Shown: positions 41,601-48,931 of the stretch, one piece after another | Numbering within the stretch: position 1 is the stretch's first letter | Layout: every line of letters begins with the position of its first letter | Source: Candidatus Woesearchaeota archaeon | Lineage (GTDB): Archaea > Nanobdellota > Nanobdellia > Woesearchaeales > UBA10216 | Direction of reading: 5' to 3' | Assembly (NCBI GenBank): GCA_016180085.1 | Contig: JACPBX010000005.1 | Coordinates: 1-56,648, forward strand | Length of the DNA: 56,648 nucleotides | Translations under genes and position numbers: made by a program | The notes under the pieces: generated by a model | Seen by the model: the letters and a program-made list of their open reading frames with translations, nothing else | Told to the model about the DNA's origin: nothing | Database searches by the model: none

Positions 41601-41882
41601 GAGGCAGAGGGCTATGCCCGCGAGCTGGTCAGGCACGTCCAGCAGGCAAGGAAGGATGCTGGCTTGACCAAGGACCAGCTCATCGCAGTTGCCATAAAGT
41701 TCCCTGAGCAACTGCTGCACCTTAAAGATGCGTTAAAGGACCATGTTGCCGACATGAAGTCAAAAGTGGGCGCCTTCAAGCTGCAATTCGCTGATGCAAG
41801 GCCAGAGCAGGGAACGTTTGACAGCGAAGCAGTCGCAAGGATAAAAGGGCAGAATGTTGAGATATTCCTGACAAAGGCCTAG
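38694..41882 (+). CDS. ileS: Isoleucyl-tRNA synthetase, type-2-like
   Basis: A 1062-residue class I synthetase. The HIGH region reads PTANAPPALHHVEMR, where HIGH has become ALHH; the GIHH form is known in type 2 IleRS, and the ALHH here is a step further. KMSKS is intact in GEKMSKSKGN. An editing (CP1) domain includes LLAWTTTPWTVPGNIALAV, and zinc-binding cysteines occur in CPRC (PYCPRCETP) and in CNNSDCGNE...CGSC. A C-terminal tRNA-binding region follows. It charges tRNA-Ile and proofreads valine. The acetylated-like short N terminus (MASETTAAAAAN) is low complexity. Confidence 0.96.
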   Translation: MASETTAAAAANPFPRAYDFKRIEENVSMLWKEKGVIEKAISYDEKKPLFSFLEGPPTANAPPALHHVEMRTIKDLVCRYKFMKGFSVPRKAGWDCHGLPVEVQVEKKLGLSTKKDVLNYGIDKFNALCRSDVFSFISEWDRLTDKMAFWIDLSDPYVTLKNEYIESVWWSLQQLHKKGMLYEDFKVLPYCPRCETPLSSHEVALGYEDVTEPAITTMFQLKGGPESPTRYLLAWTTTPWTVPGNIALAVHPDITYAVVEDGTGAHPGKQFILANDLVGKYFKNPVIVQQMQGTELEGKEYVPLFDYFVDKLDKPAWVITLADFVTTEEGTGIVHQAPAFGEEDYENCRKHGLAFVQPVAENGTFTKDVEDFAGLFVKDADPLVIERLEKDGTLFSKGNYTHTYPFCWRCSTPLLYYALKSWFIAVSKYKQRLVELNEKIAWYPDHIKHGRFGDWLANVKDWALSRNKFWGTPLPIWKCNNSDCGNETAIGSIKELKEKAVGLPKNAEVDLHKPFIDEIRLKCGSCAGEMSRVPYVIDCWYDSGAATFAQFHYPFGKGSSESFQKSFPYDFIAEAIDQTRGWFYTLHVLGTLLFDGLAYRSVVCAGHVVDENGEKMSKSKGNVLNPWEVFGKVGVDAVRLQFCSTSPEAPKRFSYGIINENITPFLTVLWNSCYFASETLAKKAAAAGDSPLKIEDKWIISRANSVVAAVEDALGRHEYHACVQALKSFATDDFSRWYIRLIRDRASGPDAPDDALQYTFRYVISRVVKLLAPFAPYVSEEIYQLLVREKPVSVHLSEWPKGEAIDEELESQMAVARSIVESVLSARDQIQRGLKWPLKRVSVVTKDEKVKQAIRSLAEVIKKQGNVKELTLSDEFKEARQRVKADYSKLGPVFGSITPKIIANLAMHSTQAVLQHIETEGSFRLEVDGQMISITKEHLITEKEIPGNYVQAQSQYADIYIDTEMTEEMEAEGYARELVRHVQQARKDAGLTKDQLIAVAIKFPEQLLHLKDALKDHVADMKSKVGAFKLQFADARPEQGTFDSEAVARIKGQNVEIFLTKA

Positions 41883-41947
41883 TTCTTTAGTTGTGTTCCA
41901 TGAGGTTGGCGAAACCACGCATAAGTAAGGGAAATCATGCGTAGTTT

Positions 41948-42385
41948 TCAGTCAAGAAGCCTTTCCAGTGCTGCAGCAGACAATTCTACGGCAAGAGTGC
42001 CTCTGGGTGCGGGTGTTCTCGCATGGAAAAAATACGTAAAAGGCTCCAAAGCCTTACTAAACCGCTGGAAGCTTTCGCTTGCCCTGGTGTACCGCCAGGC
42101 CCCGTCAAAAACTAAATAACTGGAAAGTATGCTCTCTGCCAGGTTATCTCCGATAAAATAGCTGGCTGCTACACCTGCGCCAAGTTCCAAGAAAGCTGTC
42201 CTTTTCGTATTTTTTATTGCAGATTCAGTTCCCAGCCACTTTGTCTGGTACTTTCTGGGCAACAGGCTTACGAGGGGCTCACATACTTTGTAACCCGCCC
42301 ACGCTATAGTGCCTGCAGTTTTTACAGCAAATCTGACCGGTGCTGGTGCCGCGTTAATAAGCTCAATACGTTCAGCCAATCTCAT
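41948..42385 (-). CDS. Hypothetical protein, 145 aa
   Basis: No family recognised. A mostly helical protein with moderately hydrophobic segments (VRFAVKTAGTIAWAGYKVCE and LELGAGVAASYFIGDNLAES) that may associate with the membrane. The ATG 42385 lies about 20 bases after a minus-strand A+T stretch (AATAAATGC, 42403-42411). It converges with IleRS. The function is unknown. Confidence 0.6.
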   Translation of the reverse strand: MRLAERIELINAAPAPVRFAVKTAGTIAWAGYKVCEPLVSLLPRKYQTKWLGTESAIKNTKRTAFLELGAGVAASYFIGDNLAESILSSYLVFDGAWRYTRASESFQRFSKALEPFTYFFHARTPAPRGTLAVELSAAALERLLD

Positions 42386-42465
42386 AAAAACAATGGTAGT
42401 TTTGTTGCATTTATTAACTTTGTGTTAACCAGCGCTTTTGTGCACTTTTCAGGGCTTTTTGGGCG

Positions 42466-42834
42466 TCAACGCACGAAAACGGTGTTTGGCAGGCCCTTAA
42501 AGGCGTTGTCGCATGTCAGGAATCGCATGTTGCGTTCCATTGCATAGGTGTAACCGAGCGCGTCTGCATAGGAAAAGCCGCGTTTCTCATTTTCCAGCCT
42601 GAATTTCATTGCCTTCCTGATTATTGTTTTCGTCGGAATTACCATTAAGGGAAAGAGCATCTTCAGCGCCTCTTCTGCTATGTTCTCACCGGCTTTTTTT
42701 AATAACATGAAATAAGACTCCATTATAACAAGCAGACTGACTTTGCCTTCGTGAGGCTCTTCAAAGTAGCTGGCGACATCAGGGTTGTCTATCATGTATT
42801 CGTAAATTGCCGAGGTATCATAGAAATAGCTCAT
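42466..42834 (-). CDS. vapC: VapC-like PIN-domain toxin (second)
   Basis: A 122-residue PIN domain with its acidic residues in FYDTSAIYEYM, IMESYFML, SYADALGYTY and LTCDNAFKG. The ATG follows the stop of the preceding VapB-like gene directly, so the pair is co-translated. Different from the VapC at 22.8 kb in sequence. It probably cleaves RNA when free of antitoxin. Confidence 0.85.
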   Translation of the reverse strand: MSYFYDTSAIYEYMIDNPDVASYFEEPHEGKVSLLVIMESYFMLLKKAGENIAEEALKMLFPLMVIPTKTIIRKAMKFRLENEKRGFSYADALGYTYAMERNMRFLTCDNAFKGLPNTVFVR

Positions 42835-43050
42835 TTAATCACCCCAGCCTTTTCTTGCCTCATCCTTGAATTCCTGGGCTGTCATTTTTATCTTGCCTTT
42901 CAAAATGCCCCTTAGCGCTCTAATGCCTGTTTTTTTCGCTGTAACAACAATCTCATCACCTTCTTCAATTCCTTCTCCTTTGACGAACTCGAAGGGTAAA
43001 ACTACCCCGAGAGAGTTTCCCCACTTTCGCGCTTTTCCCACTGCTTCCAT
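42835..43050 (-). CDS. vapB: AbrB-type VapB antitoxin
   Basis: A 71-residue protein: swapped-hairpin DNA-binding domain (ARKWGNSLGVVLPFEFVKGE) and a C-terminal helical tail with KIKMTAQEFKDEARKGWG that should bind VapC. A minus-strand A+T promoter (GGTTTAAATATTAG, 43066-43082) lies 20-30 bases upstream. It precedes the PIN toxin without a gap. Confidence 0.85.
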   Translation of the reverse strand: MEAVGKARKWGNSLGVVLPFEFVKGEGIEEGDEIVVTAKKTGIRALRGILKGKIKMTAQEFKDEARKGWGD

Positions 43051-43113
43051 AATATAATTAGAATTATACTAATATTTAAACCTTTTGGAAGACGCAATCA
43101 AAAAACTGTTGCC

Positions 43114-44052
43114 CTACTTCTTCACAATCGCGTAAGTGTGCGTCACATAGACGAAGTGCGGCCTGAACTTCAGCTTGAACTTCAAAAGCGGCATGGGGCT
43201 GCCTCCGAAGTCGACAAGGCCGTAGCCTTTTTCCTTAAGCCTGTGGAGGTCATCGAGGTTGGCAATTTCGCCAAGGCCTTCAAAGGCGTAGTTGCAAATG
43301 CCCATTGCAGAATAGTAAGCATTGTCAGAGTTTGGGATTTCCCAGCCGCAGGTTATGCTGCATGGCTCTCCGTCAACGACCATTGTTGTGGCTAATTTTG
43401 TGCCTTCAAAGCCAATATCAATCATCTTGAGGTATCTTTCATCGTAAGCAAAGTTTGAATCTCTCCTGTTGGCGCCCAGGCTCATAAGCTTCCTGCGCTC
43501 AACCCACTCATTAACTATTTTTTTCAGTTTCTCCCTGCCAACTGTCCTGCTGTCAACCATCTCAACAGAATGCTCGCCATAAAACCTGTTCCTGATGTTC
43601 CTGAGCTTTTTCCAGTCGTCGCCAGCCATATCATCTCCGTGCCACCTTTCCATGTTAAAAACCGGCCAGTAGAGCGAGAACCTGGGCTGCAATGCAGCGT
43701 AGCCGTTGCCCTCAAACGACTTCAAAGTGGCTGCCCTCAGCGCATCGTCCTGCTCAACGACAAATTTCCGGATTTTAAGCTGGCTGAAGCACGTGTCAAG
43801 GGCATCTTTCAAAACACTAACCTGCTTTTCTCTTGGGGCAAGCGCTTCGGAAATCATTACAACTTCTCCTGCCTTTTCCCTGTAATTCGCAAAAATGCCA
43901 AAGCCCTCATCCGACTTCAGGAAAATATTTCTTGCGCCATTATCGGCCGCAGTCGAGAAATATGCGTAGTTGTGCTCTGGCGTGTAGCCGAATTTCCCTA
44001 TGCACCTCTTTATCTCATCGCCTGATTTCTCAGGCATTTCTACCAATTCCAT
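43114..44052 (-). CDS. DUF2156/GNAT-type acyltransferase-like protein
   Basis: The 312-residue product has two GNAT-like halves as in the C-terminal domain of phosphatidylglycerol lysyltransferase (DUF2156). Matching features are DDWKKLRNIRNRFY (the family's K-x-RN-x-x-N-x-F element), VDGEPCSITCGWEIP, and LVDFGGSPMPLLKFKLKFRP at the end. Bacterial relatives transfer aminoacyl groups from aminoacyl-tRNA to lipids; no membrane domain is present here. A paralog lies at 44555-45508 on the other strand. Confidence 0.72.
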   Translation of the reverse strand: MELVEMPEKSGDEIKRCIGKFGYTPEHNYAYFSTAADNGARNIFLKSDEGFGIFANYREKAGEVVMISEALAPREKQVSVLKDALDTCFSQLKIRKFVVEQDDALRAATLKSFEGNGYAALQPRFSLYWPVFNMERWHGDDMAGDDWKKLRNIRNRFYGEHSVEMVDSRTVGREKLKKIVNEWVERRKLMSLGANRRDSNFAYDERYLKMIDIGFEGTKLATTMVVDGEPCSITCGWEIPNSDNAYYSAMGICNYAFEGLGEIANLDDLHRLKEKGYGLVDFGGSPMPLLKFKLKFRPHFVYVTHTYAIVKK

Positions 44053-44132
44053 TACAAAAAGTGATATTGTTGCACCGCATATTTAATTTTTTGCCCAAAA
44101 AGAATAAAAACAAGCCCAAAAACCACTTTTTT

Positions 44133-44510
44133 ATGGGAGACCTGCCTGTTCCGGTTAAGATTGGGCTCATATGCGTTGGCACAACTGCAACTTTGCTGGG
44201 TTTTATAGGGTCTGTCGGTGCCAGGCCTGTCGACAGGATAGTTTACCTTAATAAGCCACCGGCAGTTGCAAAGCCCGCCAGCCAATCTTCGGCTCTTTCC
44301 GGAGATGCAACGCAGTCAGTGGATGATTATGTGCCCGGCAATACTATCGCTTATTCCCAGAGCAATCCCAAAAGAAGCTTTGACCTTGCGCCGCAGAAAT
44401 ACCTGCTTCTTATAGCAACCGGTTTCGCAGTTGGAGCGGTCGGGGTTCACACTTATTGTGTGGGTGTTTATGAGGGAAGTCACGGGCTTTGGCGTAGAGA
44501 AAAAAGCTGA
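44133..44510 (+). CDS. Hypothetical two-helix membrane protein, 125 aa
   Basis: The start ATG 44133 opens with helix IGLICVGTTATLLGFIGSVG; a second helix is at about 90-110 (LLLIATGFAVGAVGVHTY). The 60-residue loop is Ser/Ala/Pro-rich and lacks motifs. It lies between two DUF2156-type genes. Longer frames to 43833 overlap the antisense gene and are not convincing. A partner role for the acyltransferases is a guess. Confidence 0.55.
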   Translation: MGDLPVPVKIGLICVGTTATLLGFIGSVGARPVDRIVYLNKPPAVAKPASQSSALSGDATQSVDDYVPGNTIAYSQSNPKRSFDLAPQKYLLLIATGFAVGAVGVHTYCVGVYEGSHGLWRREKS

Positions 44511-44554
44511 ATTTTCTGCAAAAAAATATAAATGCCCCTGTTTTTGGTTTCCTC

Positions 44555-45508
44555 ATGGATTCATTGCAGAAGGATGGCGAGTTGAGAGAAGTCTTGCTTT
44601 CTGACTGCGCTTTTTTTGAAAAAGCTTTTTCTTCTGTTCCTGAGCCGCTTGCCGACACTACCTTTACCATGCGCTTTATTTGGGCAGGGCCCCTGAAGCA
44701 TGCCTGGACTGTCATTAACGGGAATTTGTGCGTGTTTGGCTACGATAAGGGCCGCTATGTTGTGTGGGGACCTCCTGTCGGCGGCGCAAAGCTTTCTGAC
44801 ACGATTGCCGGGTGCTTTGAAATTGTAGAAAAGTTGAATGCTGCCGGGGGGGTAAATGCCAATCCTGCTGCGATTTACGTTCCAGAATGCCTCAGGTCAG
44901 AATACGAGGCTGTTGCCGAAAAGCTTGGCTGCTCGCTGGACTACTGGACCCAGGATTACATTTACAAAACCAAAGACCTGATTGAGCTGAAGGGCCCGAA
45001 GTTTGACTCAAAGCGCAACAAGGCCAATTTTTTTATGAAAAATTATGACTACGGCGTTGAAGAGTTTAATTTTGACAAGCACGGCAGCGAGTGCCTGGCC
45101 CTCGTGGATTTATGGAGAGAGCAGAAAGAAGGCATGGAAGGCAGCAGTGCTGACCTGTGGAGGTATGAAATTGGTGCAGAGACCGAAGTTGCAAGGACGC
45201 TGATAGGGTTTTCAAGGGAACTTGGCGTAAGGGGCATAGTGCTAAAGGTTGAAGGCAGGATAGTCGGGGTCAGCCTGGGCGAGCACTTAACGCCAAATAT
45301 GTGCAGCAATATCATTGAAAAGACAAACCCTGCCATTAATGGCGCGTCCCAATTCATTTTCAGGGAGTTTTCAGGTTACTGGTCGCGATTGTCCGGCTGC
45401 GAGTTCCTGAATGCCCAGGACGACTTTGGCGTGGATTACCTGAAAAGAGTGAAGCTGTCTTACCATCCTGCAAAGCTTCTGAAGAGCTACTGTTTGGAAA
45501 AGAAGTAG
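44555..45508 (+). CDS. DUF2156/GNAT-type acyltransferase (PG-lysyltransferase-like)
   Basis: A 317-residue soluble protein with the DUF2156 fold: N-terminal half around YDKGRYVVWGPPVGG, the segment LKGPKFDSKRNKANFFMKNY matching the family's conserved K-x-x-KRN-x-x-N-x-F, and the C-terminal half with FLNAQDDFGVDYLKRVKLSY. In bacteria this domain uses aminoacyl-tRNA to modify phosphatidylglycerol. The archaeal substrate is unknown. It converges on agmatinase, overlapping its stop by 22 bases. Confidence 0.78.
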   Translation: MDSLQKDGELREVLLSDCAFFEKAFSSVPEPLADTTFTMRFIWAGPLKHAWTVINGNLCVFGYDKGRYVVWGPPVGGAKLSDTIAGCFEIVEKLNAAGGVNANPAAIYVPECLRSEYEAVAEKLGCSLDYWTQDYIYKTKDLIELKGPKFDSKRNKANFFMKNYDYGVEEFNFDKHGSECLALVDLWREQKEGMEGSSADLWRYEIGAETEVARTLIGFSRELGVRGIVLKVEGRIVGVSLGEHLTPNMCSNIIEKTNPAINGASQFIFREFSGYWSRLSGCEFLNAQDDFGVDYLKRVKLSYHPAKLLKSYCLEKK

Positions 45509-46383
45509 CTGATGAGCTTGTATACGAGCTTTGCTGCGAGAACATCCGGCGCGCGGTTGCCTGGTATGGGCATCAGTTCAGTCACGTCAAAGCCCACAAC
45601 ATTCTTCCCAGCAGCGATTTTCTTCATGAATTCAAGCATCTGGTACCATTGCAGGCCGCCTGGCTGCGGTGTTCCCACAGATGGCATGATGGAAATGTCA
45701 AAAGCGTCAAGGTCAATTGTGATGTAAACGTTCTTCCCAAGCGATTTGACAGCTGCGTCCATCCAGGCGCTGTTGCTGCCGTCATGAATGTCTTTTGCGA
45801 AAAAGGTTTTTATTCTGCCGTTGCTGCTGCGGATGTGCTCCATCTCCTCTTCTGCAATGCTCCTCACTCCAACAGAGACAAGGGGGCACATCTCTGATAT
45901 CCTTCTTGCGACGCAGCCGTGGTTAAACCTGTTCCCGGCAAGCTCATCCCTCATGTCAGCGTGCGCATCAACATGAAGCACCGTAAGGTCGGGATATCTT
46001 TCCATGTGCGCCTTCACTGAACCGCTGCTGATGGAGTGCTCGCCGCCAATGACTGCGACTTTCTTATTGTCACCCAGCAAAACCTTGACAGCCTCATAAA
46101 CCCTGTTGGCCATTTTTCCCGCATCGTCAACCACTTCCACCTCATCCAAGGTGCACACGCCAATCCCGGTAAAGCTCCTTTCGGTCTCCTCATCGTAGAA
46201 TTCCAGGCAGCGGGATGCCTCGATCAGGGCTCTTGGGCCGTTTCTTGTTCCCGGTTGGTAAGTCGTGGTTGCGTCGTAAGGCACAGGCAGGATTACGACC
46301 TTCGATGCGCCATACTCTGCAAGCTCGTGCGGTATTGCCCCAAAATTGAACGGAAGGTAAAAATGCGGATTTTTTGCTGGCAT
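45487..46383 (-). CDS. speB: Agmatinase
   Basis: The 298-residue ureohydrolase has the Mn-binding motifs GGEHSISSG, VLHVDAHADMRDE and TIDLDAFDISIMPS, with the substrate-binding TPQPGGLQW. It cleaves agmatine to putrescine and urea, the second step of arginine-derived polyamine synthesis. It is the last gene of a minus-strand run with S-adenosylmethionine decarboxylase (57 bases upstream) and deoxyhypusine synthase. The arginine decarboxylase and spermidine synthase are not in the window. The last 22 bases overlap the DUF2156 gene on the other strand. Confidence 0.93.
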   Translation of the reverse strand: MPAKNPHFYLPFNFGAIPHELAEYGASKVVILPVPYDATTTYQPGTRNGPRALIEASRCLEFYDEETERSFTGIGVCTLDEVEVVDDAGKMANRVYEAVKVLLGDNKKVAVIGGEHSISSGSVKAHMERYPDLTVLHVDAHADMRDELAGNRFNHGCVARRISEMCPLVSVGVRSIAEEEMEHIRSSNGRIKTFFAKDIHDGSNSAWMDAAVKSLGKNVYITIDLDAFDISIMPSVGTPQPGGLQWYQMLEFMKKIAAGKNVVGFDVTELMPIPGNRAPDVLAAKLVYKLISYFFSKQ

Positions 46384-46440
46384 TGCAACTTAACCGCTGT
46401 CAAGTGCTATATTAAAAATTTTTCCAAAAATTCCAAGAAA

Positions 46441-46875
46441 TTACTGTACGAGTTCCCTCTCCTTCCGCGCTATAGATGCTGCCTTCTGTACATTTCGCGG
46501 GTAGTGCTTGACAAACGCCTTTCCCCGCTCAATCATGTTTTTCTCTATCCGCTTGGCCTCAAGCCTTTCCATAAGGTATTTTGTGGCGGTTTCCTCGCTG
46601 AAGTACTTGCAGGAGAATATGTCAAATGAAGCAAAGCCGTCTTGCGGAAAGGTATGGATTGCAATGTGGCTCTCCACCAGAATTACGAAGCCGGTCAGGC
46701 CGCCCTTGTCAAAGGAGTTTGGCTGAATGGGGATTTTCGTCAGCTGGGGCGTTGAGAACTTGTGCATGCCGAGCATCTCAGGCATCTCATCCAGGACGCT
46801 GTAAACGAAGTCGTAATCATCCAGCTTCTTTTTATCGCATCCGTACAGGTCAAGAGTCAGGTGTGGTCCGAACAT
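46441..46875 (-). CDS. speD: S-adenosylmethionine decarboxylase proenzyme
   Basis: A 144-residue prokaryotic SpeD. The self-cleavage site is Glu68-Ser69 in LVESHIAIHTFP; the serine becomes the pyruvoyl cofactor. His74 and Cys89 (DIFSCKYF) are at the spacing of the Thermotoga enzyme (63/68/83). It makes decarboxylated SAM for spermidine. In Crenarchaeota a sister enzyme decarboxylates arginine, so this one could do so; I favour SAM. A 38-codon frame ends five bases before the ATG and its last codons carry the GAGGTGA Shine-Dalgarno site. Confidence 0.92.
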   Translation of the reverse strand: MFGPHLTLDLYGCDKKKLDDYDFVYSVLDEMPEMLGMHKFSTPQLTKIPIQPNSFDKGGLTGFVILVESHIAIHTFPQDGFASFDIFSCKYFSEETATKYLMERLEAKRIEKNMIERGKAFVKHYPRNVQKAASIARKERELVQ

Positions 46876-46879
46876 TTTA

Positions 46880-46996
46880 CTAAATGCTCACCTCGTTTTT
46901 TTCAATTTCAAGAAAGCTTAAGCTATTTTTCTGGACAGGAATACCGCAATTGCCACATAAATGCATATTGCTTACTGACGTGATATACGAGTTCAT
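46880..46996 (-). CDS. Possible 38-codon leader ORF upstream of speD
   Basis: ATG 46996 opens a 38-residue frame (MNSYITSVSNMHLCGNCG, then EIEKNEVSI) that ends at 46880, next to the speD start at 46875. The minus-strand TATA box at 47034-47046 predicts a start site near 47015, upstream of this ATG. The stop and the Shine-Dalgarno site of speD are embedded in its last codons, so its translation could control speD. A CxxC pair in the middle is the only motif. It may also be non-coding. Confidence 0.35.
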   Translation of the reverse strand: MNSYITSVSNMHLCGNCGIPVQKNSLSFLEIEKNEVSI

Positions 46997-47033
46997 CTGC
47001 ACCAATTTTTTATGTGAACCAGTTATGTAAACG

Positions 47034-47046
47034 CTTATATTTAAAC
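47034..47046 (-). promoter_or_regulatory. TATA box for the speD leader transcript
   Basis: Minus-strand GTTTAAATATAAG. It implies a leader of about 140 bases before speD, containing the 38-codon frame, unlike the leaderless genes around it. Confidence 0.5.
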
Positions 47047-47147
47047 TTAACTGTTTTTTGTTTTTCCGGGAATTTTTTGGTAAAAAGTTTTGATAAATTT
47101 CTTTCAAAAGCCGCCTTTATCTGATTTTTATCTAATTTTTCGCAACA

Positions 47148-48113
47148 TCATTCAAAAAAATAATCATTGGACGCTATCAGGAGAGGGAAAATCACAGCTG
47201 CATCGCCGTAAATTGTGACGTCCCTGGCATTTTCGCTGATTTTCCCCCAGGATTTTGCCTCGCTTGTCGTAGCCCCTGACAATGAGCCGTGGTATGGCGA
47301 GCTGCTGTTGACGTAAATGGCGTAGTCAAGGCCTCCGCCAAGAATGTTTGAAATTATTGTGTGGTGCTTTGCTATGCCTCCGCCAAGTATTATCGCGCCG
47401 ACTTTCCCGCTTCCACTCTTTTTCGCGGAAATTGCGAAGTCAATTGCCTCAATTGCGCCTTTAAGCTCGTTCACCCTGAAATCCGGGTGCGTCTGCTGGA
47501 AAAACGCGAGTTGCAGCCCAACCGCGCCATCGGTTATTCCCGGGCAGAATATTGGAATGCTGTTCCGAGCAGCGTGGTAAACGAATGAGTCTTCAGTGTC
47601 AAGGTTCATGCCAATCTGCCTTATCAGTTCTGTTACCGTAAATTCGTGGCTGGTGCTGGTGTTATGGATTTTTTTCAGGACCTCAGCCATTTTTTCTTCC
47701 AGATACTCGTAGCATTCATTTGGCACGAATATGCTTCCCATCCTGTTGATGCCTTTCCTGCCAAGCTCGGCATCGTCCGCCTCAAACGTGCCCTGAAAAT
47801 AAGGCATTTTTGCCCTGGCGATGTCCTCGTCAAGCGCGCCGCTGCTTACCACAAGGGCATGCACCTTTTTTCTTTTGACCAGGTCTGTTATTATGCCGCG
47901 AATGCCTGATGCGGAAATGTTCGATGTGAAGCTCAGAAATATCGTTGCCTTGTCATTAACCATCTTGGCCAGAATTTCGGCAGCGGTTGCAATATTGTGC
48001 GTCTGGAATCCCGAGTTTTTGAGCTGCCGCACTAATTCAGCAACTGGCATGCCTTTCCTGAGCCGGATATCGGCAATTGGAGGAAGATTAAGGTTGCCGT
48101 CGTTGCTTTCCAT
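47148..48113 (-). CDS. dys: Deoxyhypusine synthase-family protein
   Basis: From ATG 48113 the product has 321 residues. It shows FLSFTSNISASGIRGIITDL, the NAD-binding segment and the C-terminal active-site region GGGIAKHHTIISNILGGGLD with the catalytic lysine of the (P)KHH motif and SWGKI. Deoxyhypusine synthase uses spermidine to modify one lysine of eIF-5A; the family also contains homospermidine synthases. The eIF-5A in this window lacks that lysine. A TATA box at 48137-48147 places this start 24 bases downstream. It is the first gene of the polyamine run. Confidence 0.9.
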   Translation of the reverse strand: MESNDGNLNLPPIADIRLRKGMPVAELVRQLKNSGFQTHNIATAAEILAKMVNDKATIFLSFTSNISASGIRGIITDLVKRKKVHALVVSSGALDEDIARAKMPYFQGTFEADDAELGRKGINRMGSIFVPNECYEYLEEKMAEVLKKIHNTSTSHEFTVTELIRQIGMNLDTEDSFVYHAARNSIPIFCPGITDGAVGLQLAFFQQTHPDFRVNELKGAIEAIDFAISAKKSGSGKVGAIILGGGIAKHHTIISNILGGGLDYAIYVNSSSPYHGSLSGATTSEAKSWGKISENARDVTIYGDAAVIFPLLIASNDYFFE

Positions 48114-48136
48114 GTTGCCAGTCAGCAAAGCCCGAT

Positions 48137-48147
48137 GTTATATAAAA
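48137..48147 (-). promoter_or_regulatory. TATA box for deoxyhypusine synthase
   Basis: Minus-strand TTTTATATAAC 24 bases before ATG 48113, favouring that start over the ATG at 48128. Confidence 0.55.
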
Positions 48148-48283
48148 TTTACCAAAAAAAACATTAAATCAAAAAATACCTGGGCAAATCCGAAAGGACA
48201 CTGATAGAAAACTATTTATACTTAATTCTTAAAAGTTTTAGTTAGGTTGAGAGTGTTGTTGGGTGTGCAGGGCTGATTTGTAA

Positions 48284-48763
48284 ATGAAAAGCGCAAGGAA
48301 GGTCTTGAGTGATACGCCTCTTTTCGAACTGACACTGAGGAAGTATGAAAAGCCCCAGTCAAGGAAGGAGCGCGAACTCATAAAGAGGCTTTGCCTCAGC
48401 CTTGGCTTGCTGCAGCCGGGCGATTCAAGGGATGTTATCGTTGACGTTCTCCATGTCCTCTTCAAGGGCAGGAAGAAAAAGCAGCTTCTCAGCGTTGAAG
48501 AGCTGGAAAAGAAGGTTATAATCAACAGGAAGCTTCACAAGCTACAGCTCCAGGGCATTGCGCCTTCGAACATAAGGCGCCAGCTGAAGCGGCTCAGGAA
48601 CCTTATGCTTGTTGAGAAGGTCAAAAGCAGGTACAGGATCACGGAGTTTCTCGGGCTTTCGGATATTTTCAGCGAAAAAATCGAGAAGTTCCTCCTTCAG
48701 GGGGTTATGCAGCGCGTGAAGGAATACCTCACATCAGTTGATGAGCTCTTTGCCAAAAGGTGA
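48284..48763 (+). CDS. HTH-type DNA-binding protein, 159 aa
   Basis: An all-helical protein with a likely winged-helix core: ELIKRLCLSLGLLQPGDSRD, KLQLQGIAPSNIRRQLKRLR, and LMLVEKVKSRYRITEFLGL as wing. The basic N terminus (MKSARKVLSD) and central lysine cluster (KGRKKKQLL) suit DNA or RNA binding. The TATA box CTATTTATACTT is at 48212-48223, with a long G-rich leader. No family name can be given. It may be a transcriptional regulator conserved in related archaea. Confidence 0.68.
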   Translation: MKSARKVLSDTPLFELTLRKYEKPQSRKERELIKRLCLSLGLLQPGDSRDVIVDVLHVLFKGRKKKQLLSVEELEKKVIINRKLHKLQLQGIAPSNIRRQLKRLRNLMLVEKVKSRYRITEFLGLSDIFSEKIEKFLLQGVMQRVKEYLTSVDELFAKR

Positions 48764-48783
48764 GTTCCGTCGTAAAAATAGCA

Positions 48784-48795
48784 AGATTTAAATAG
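48784..48795 (+). promoter_or_regulatory. TATA box before the structured leader
   Basis: AGATTTAAATAG. A start site near 48817 would produce a leader of about 147 bases ahead of the tandem-repeat gene at 48964. Confidence 0.55.
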
Positions 48796-48814
48796 AAGTA
48801 TGCGCAAAAGAAAA

Positions 48815-48931
48815 TTCTCTCCTCGAGAAAATTGGGAAGAAAGGAGTCTCAGCGAGGAGAAAAATGTCGCGCTAAACGCGAAACCCAAATCGGTAGTGCC
48901 GATTGGGCCCAGTCGCAGCGGCGACTTGGGC
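48815..48931 (+). ncRNA. Candidate structured leader RNA with four hairpins
   Basis: After the TATA box the transcript folds on paper into four stems. Stem 1: TCTCCTCG (48818-48825) with CGAGGAGA (48853-48860). Stem 2: TCGCG (48867-48871) with CGCGA (48877-48881). Stem 3: CCCAAATCGG (48884-48893) with CCGATTGGG (48899-48907), one bulge. Stem 4: GCCCAGTCGC (48907-48916) with GCGACTTGGGC (48921-48931), one bulge. A competing short hairpin TTCTC/GAGAA (48815-48829) would exclude stem 1. No T-tract follows; a Shine-Dalgarno GGGGGTG (48951-48957) does. No known RNA family recognised. Confidence 0.5.

Noticed and set aside
46441-46875. SpeD read as arginine decarboxylase
   Set aside because: Possible in principle, since the crenarchaeal arginine enzyme is a sister family, but spacing of the catalytic Ser, His and Cys matches the SAM enzyme and agmatinase alone does not decide it; kept as alternative.
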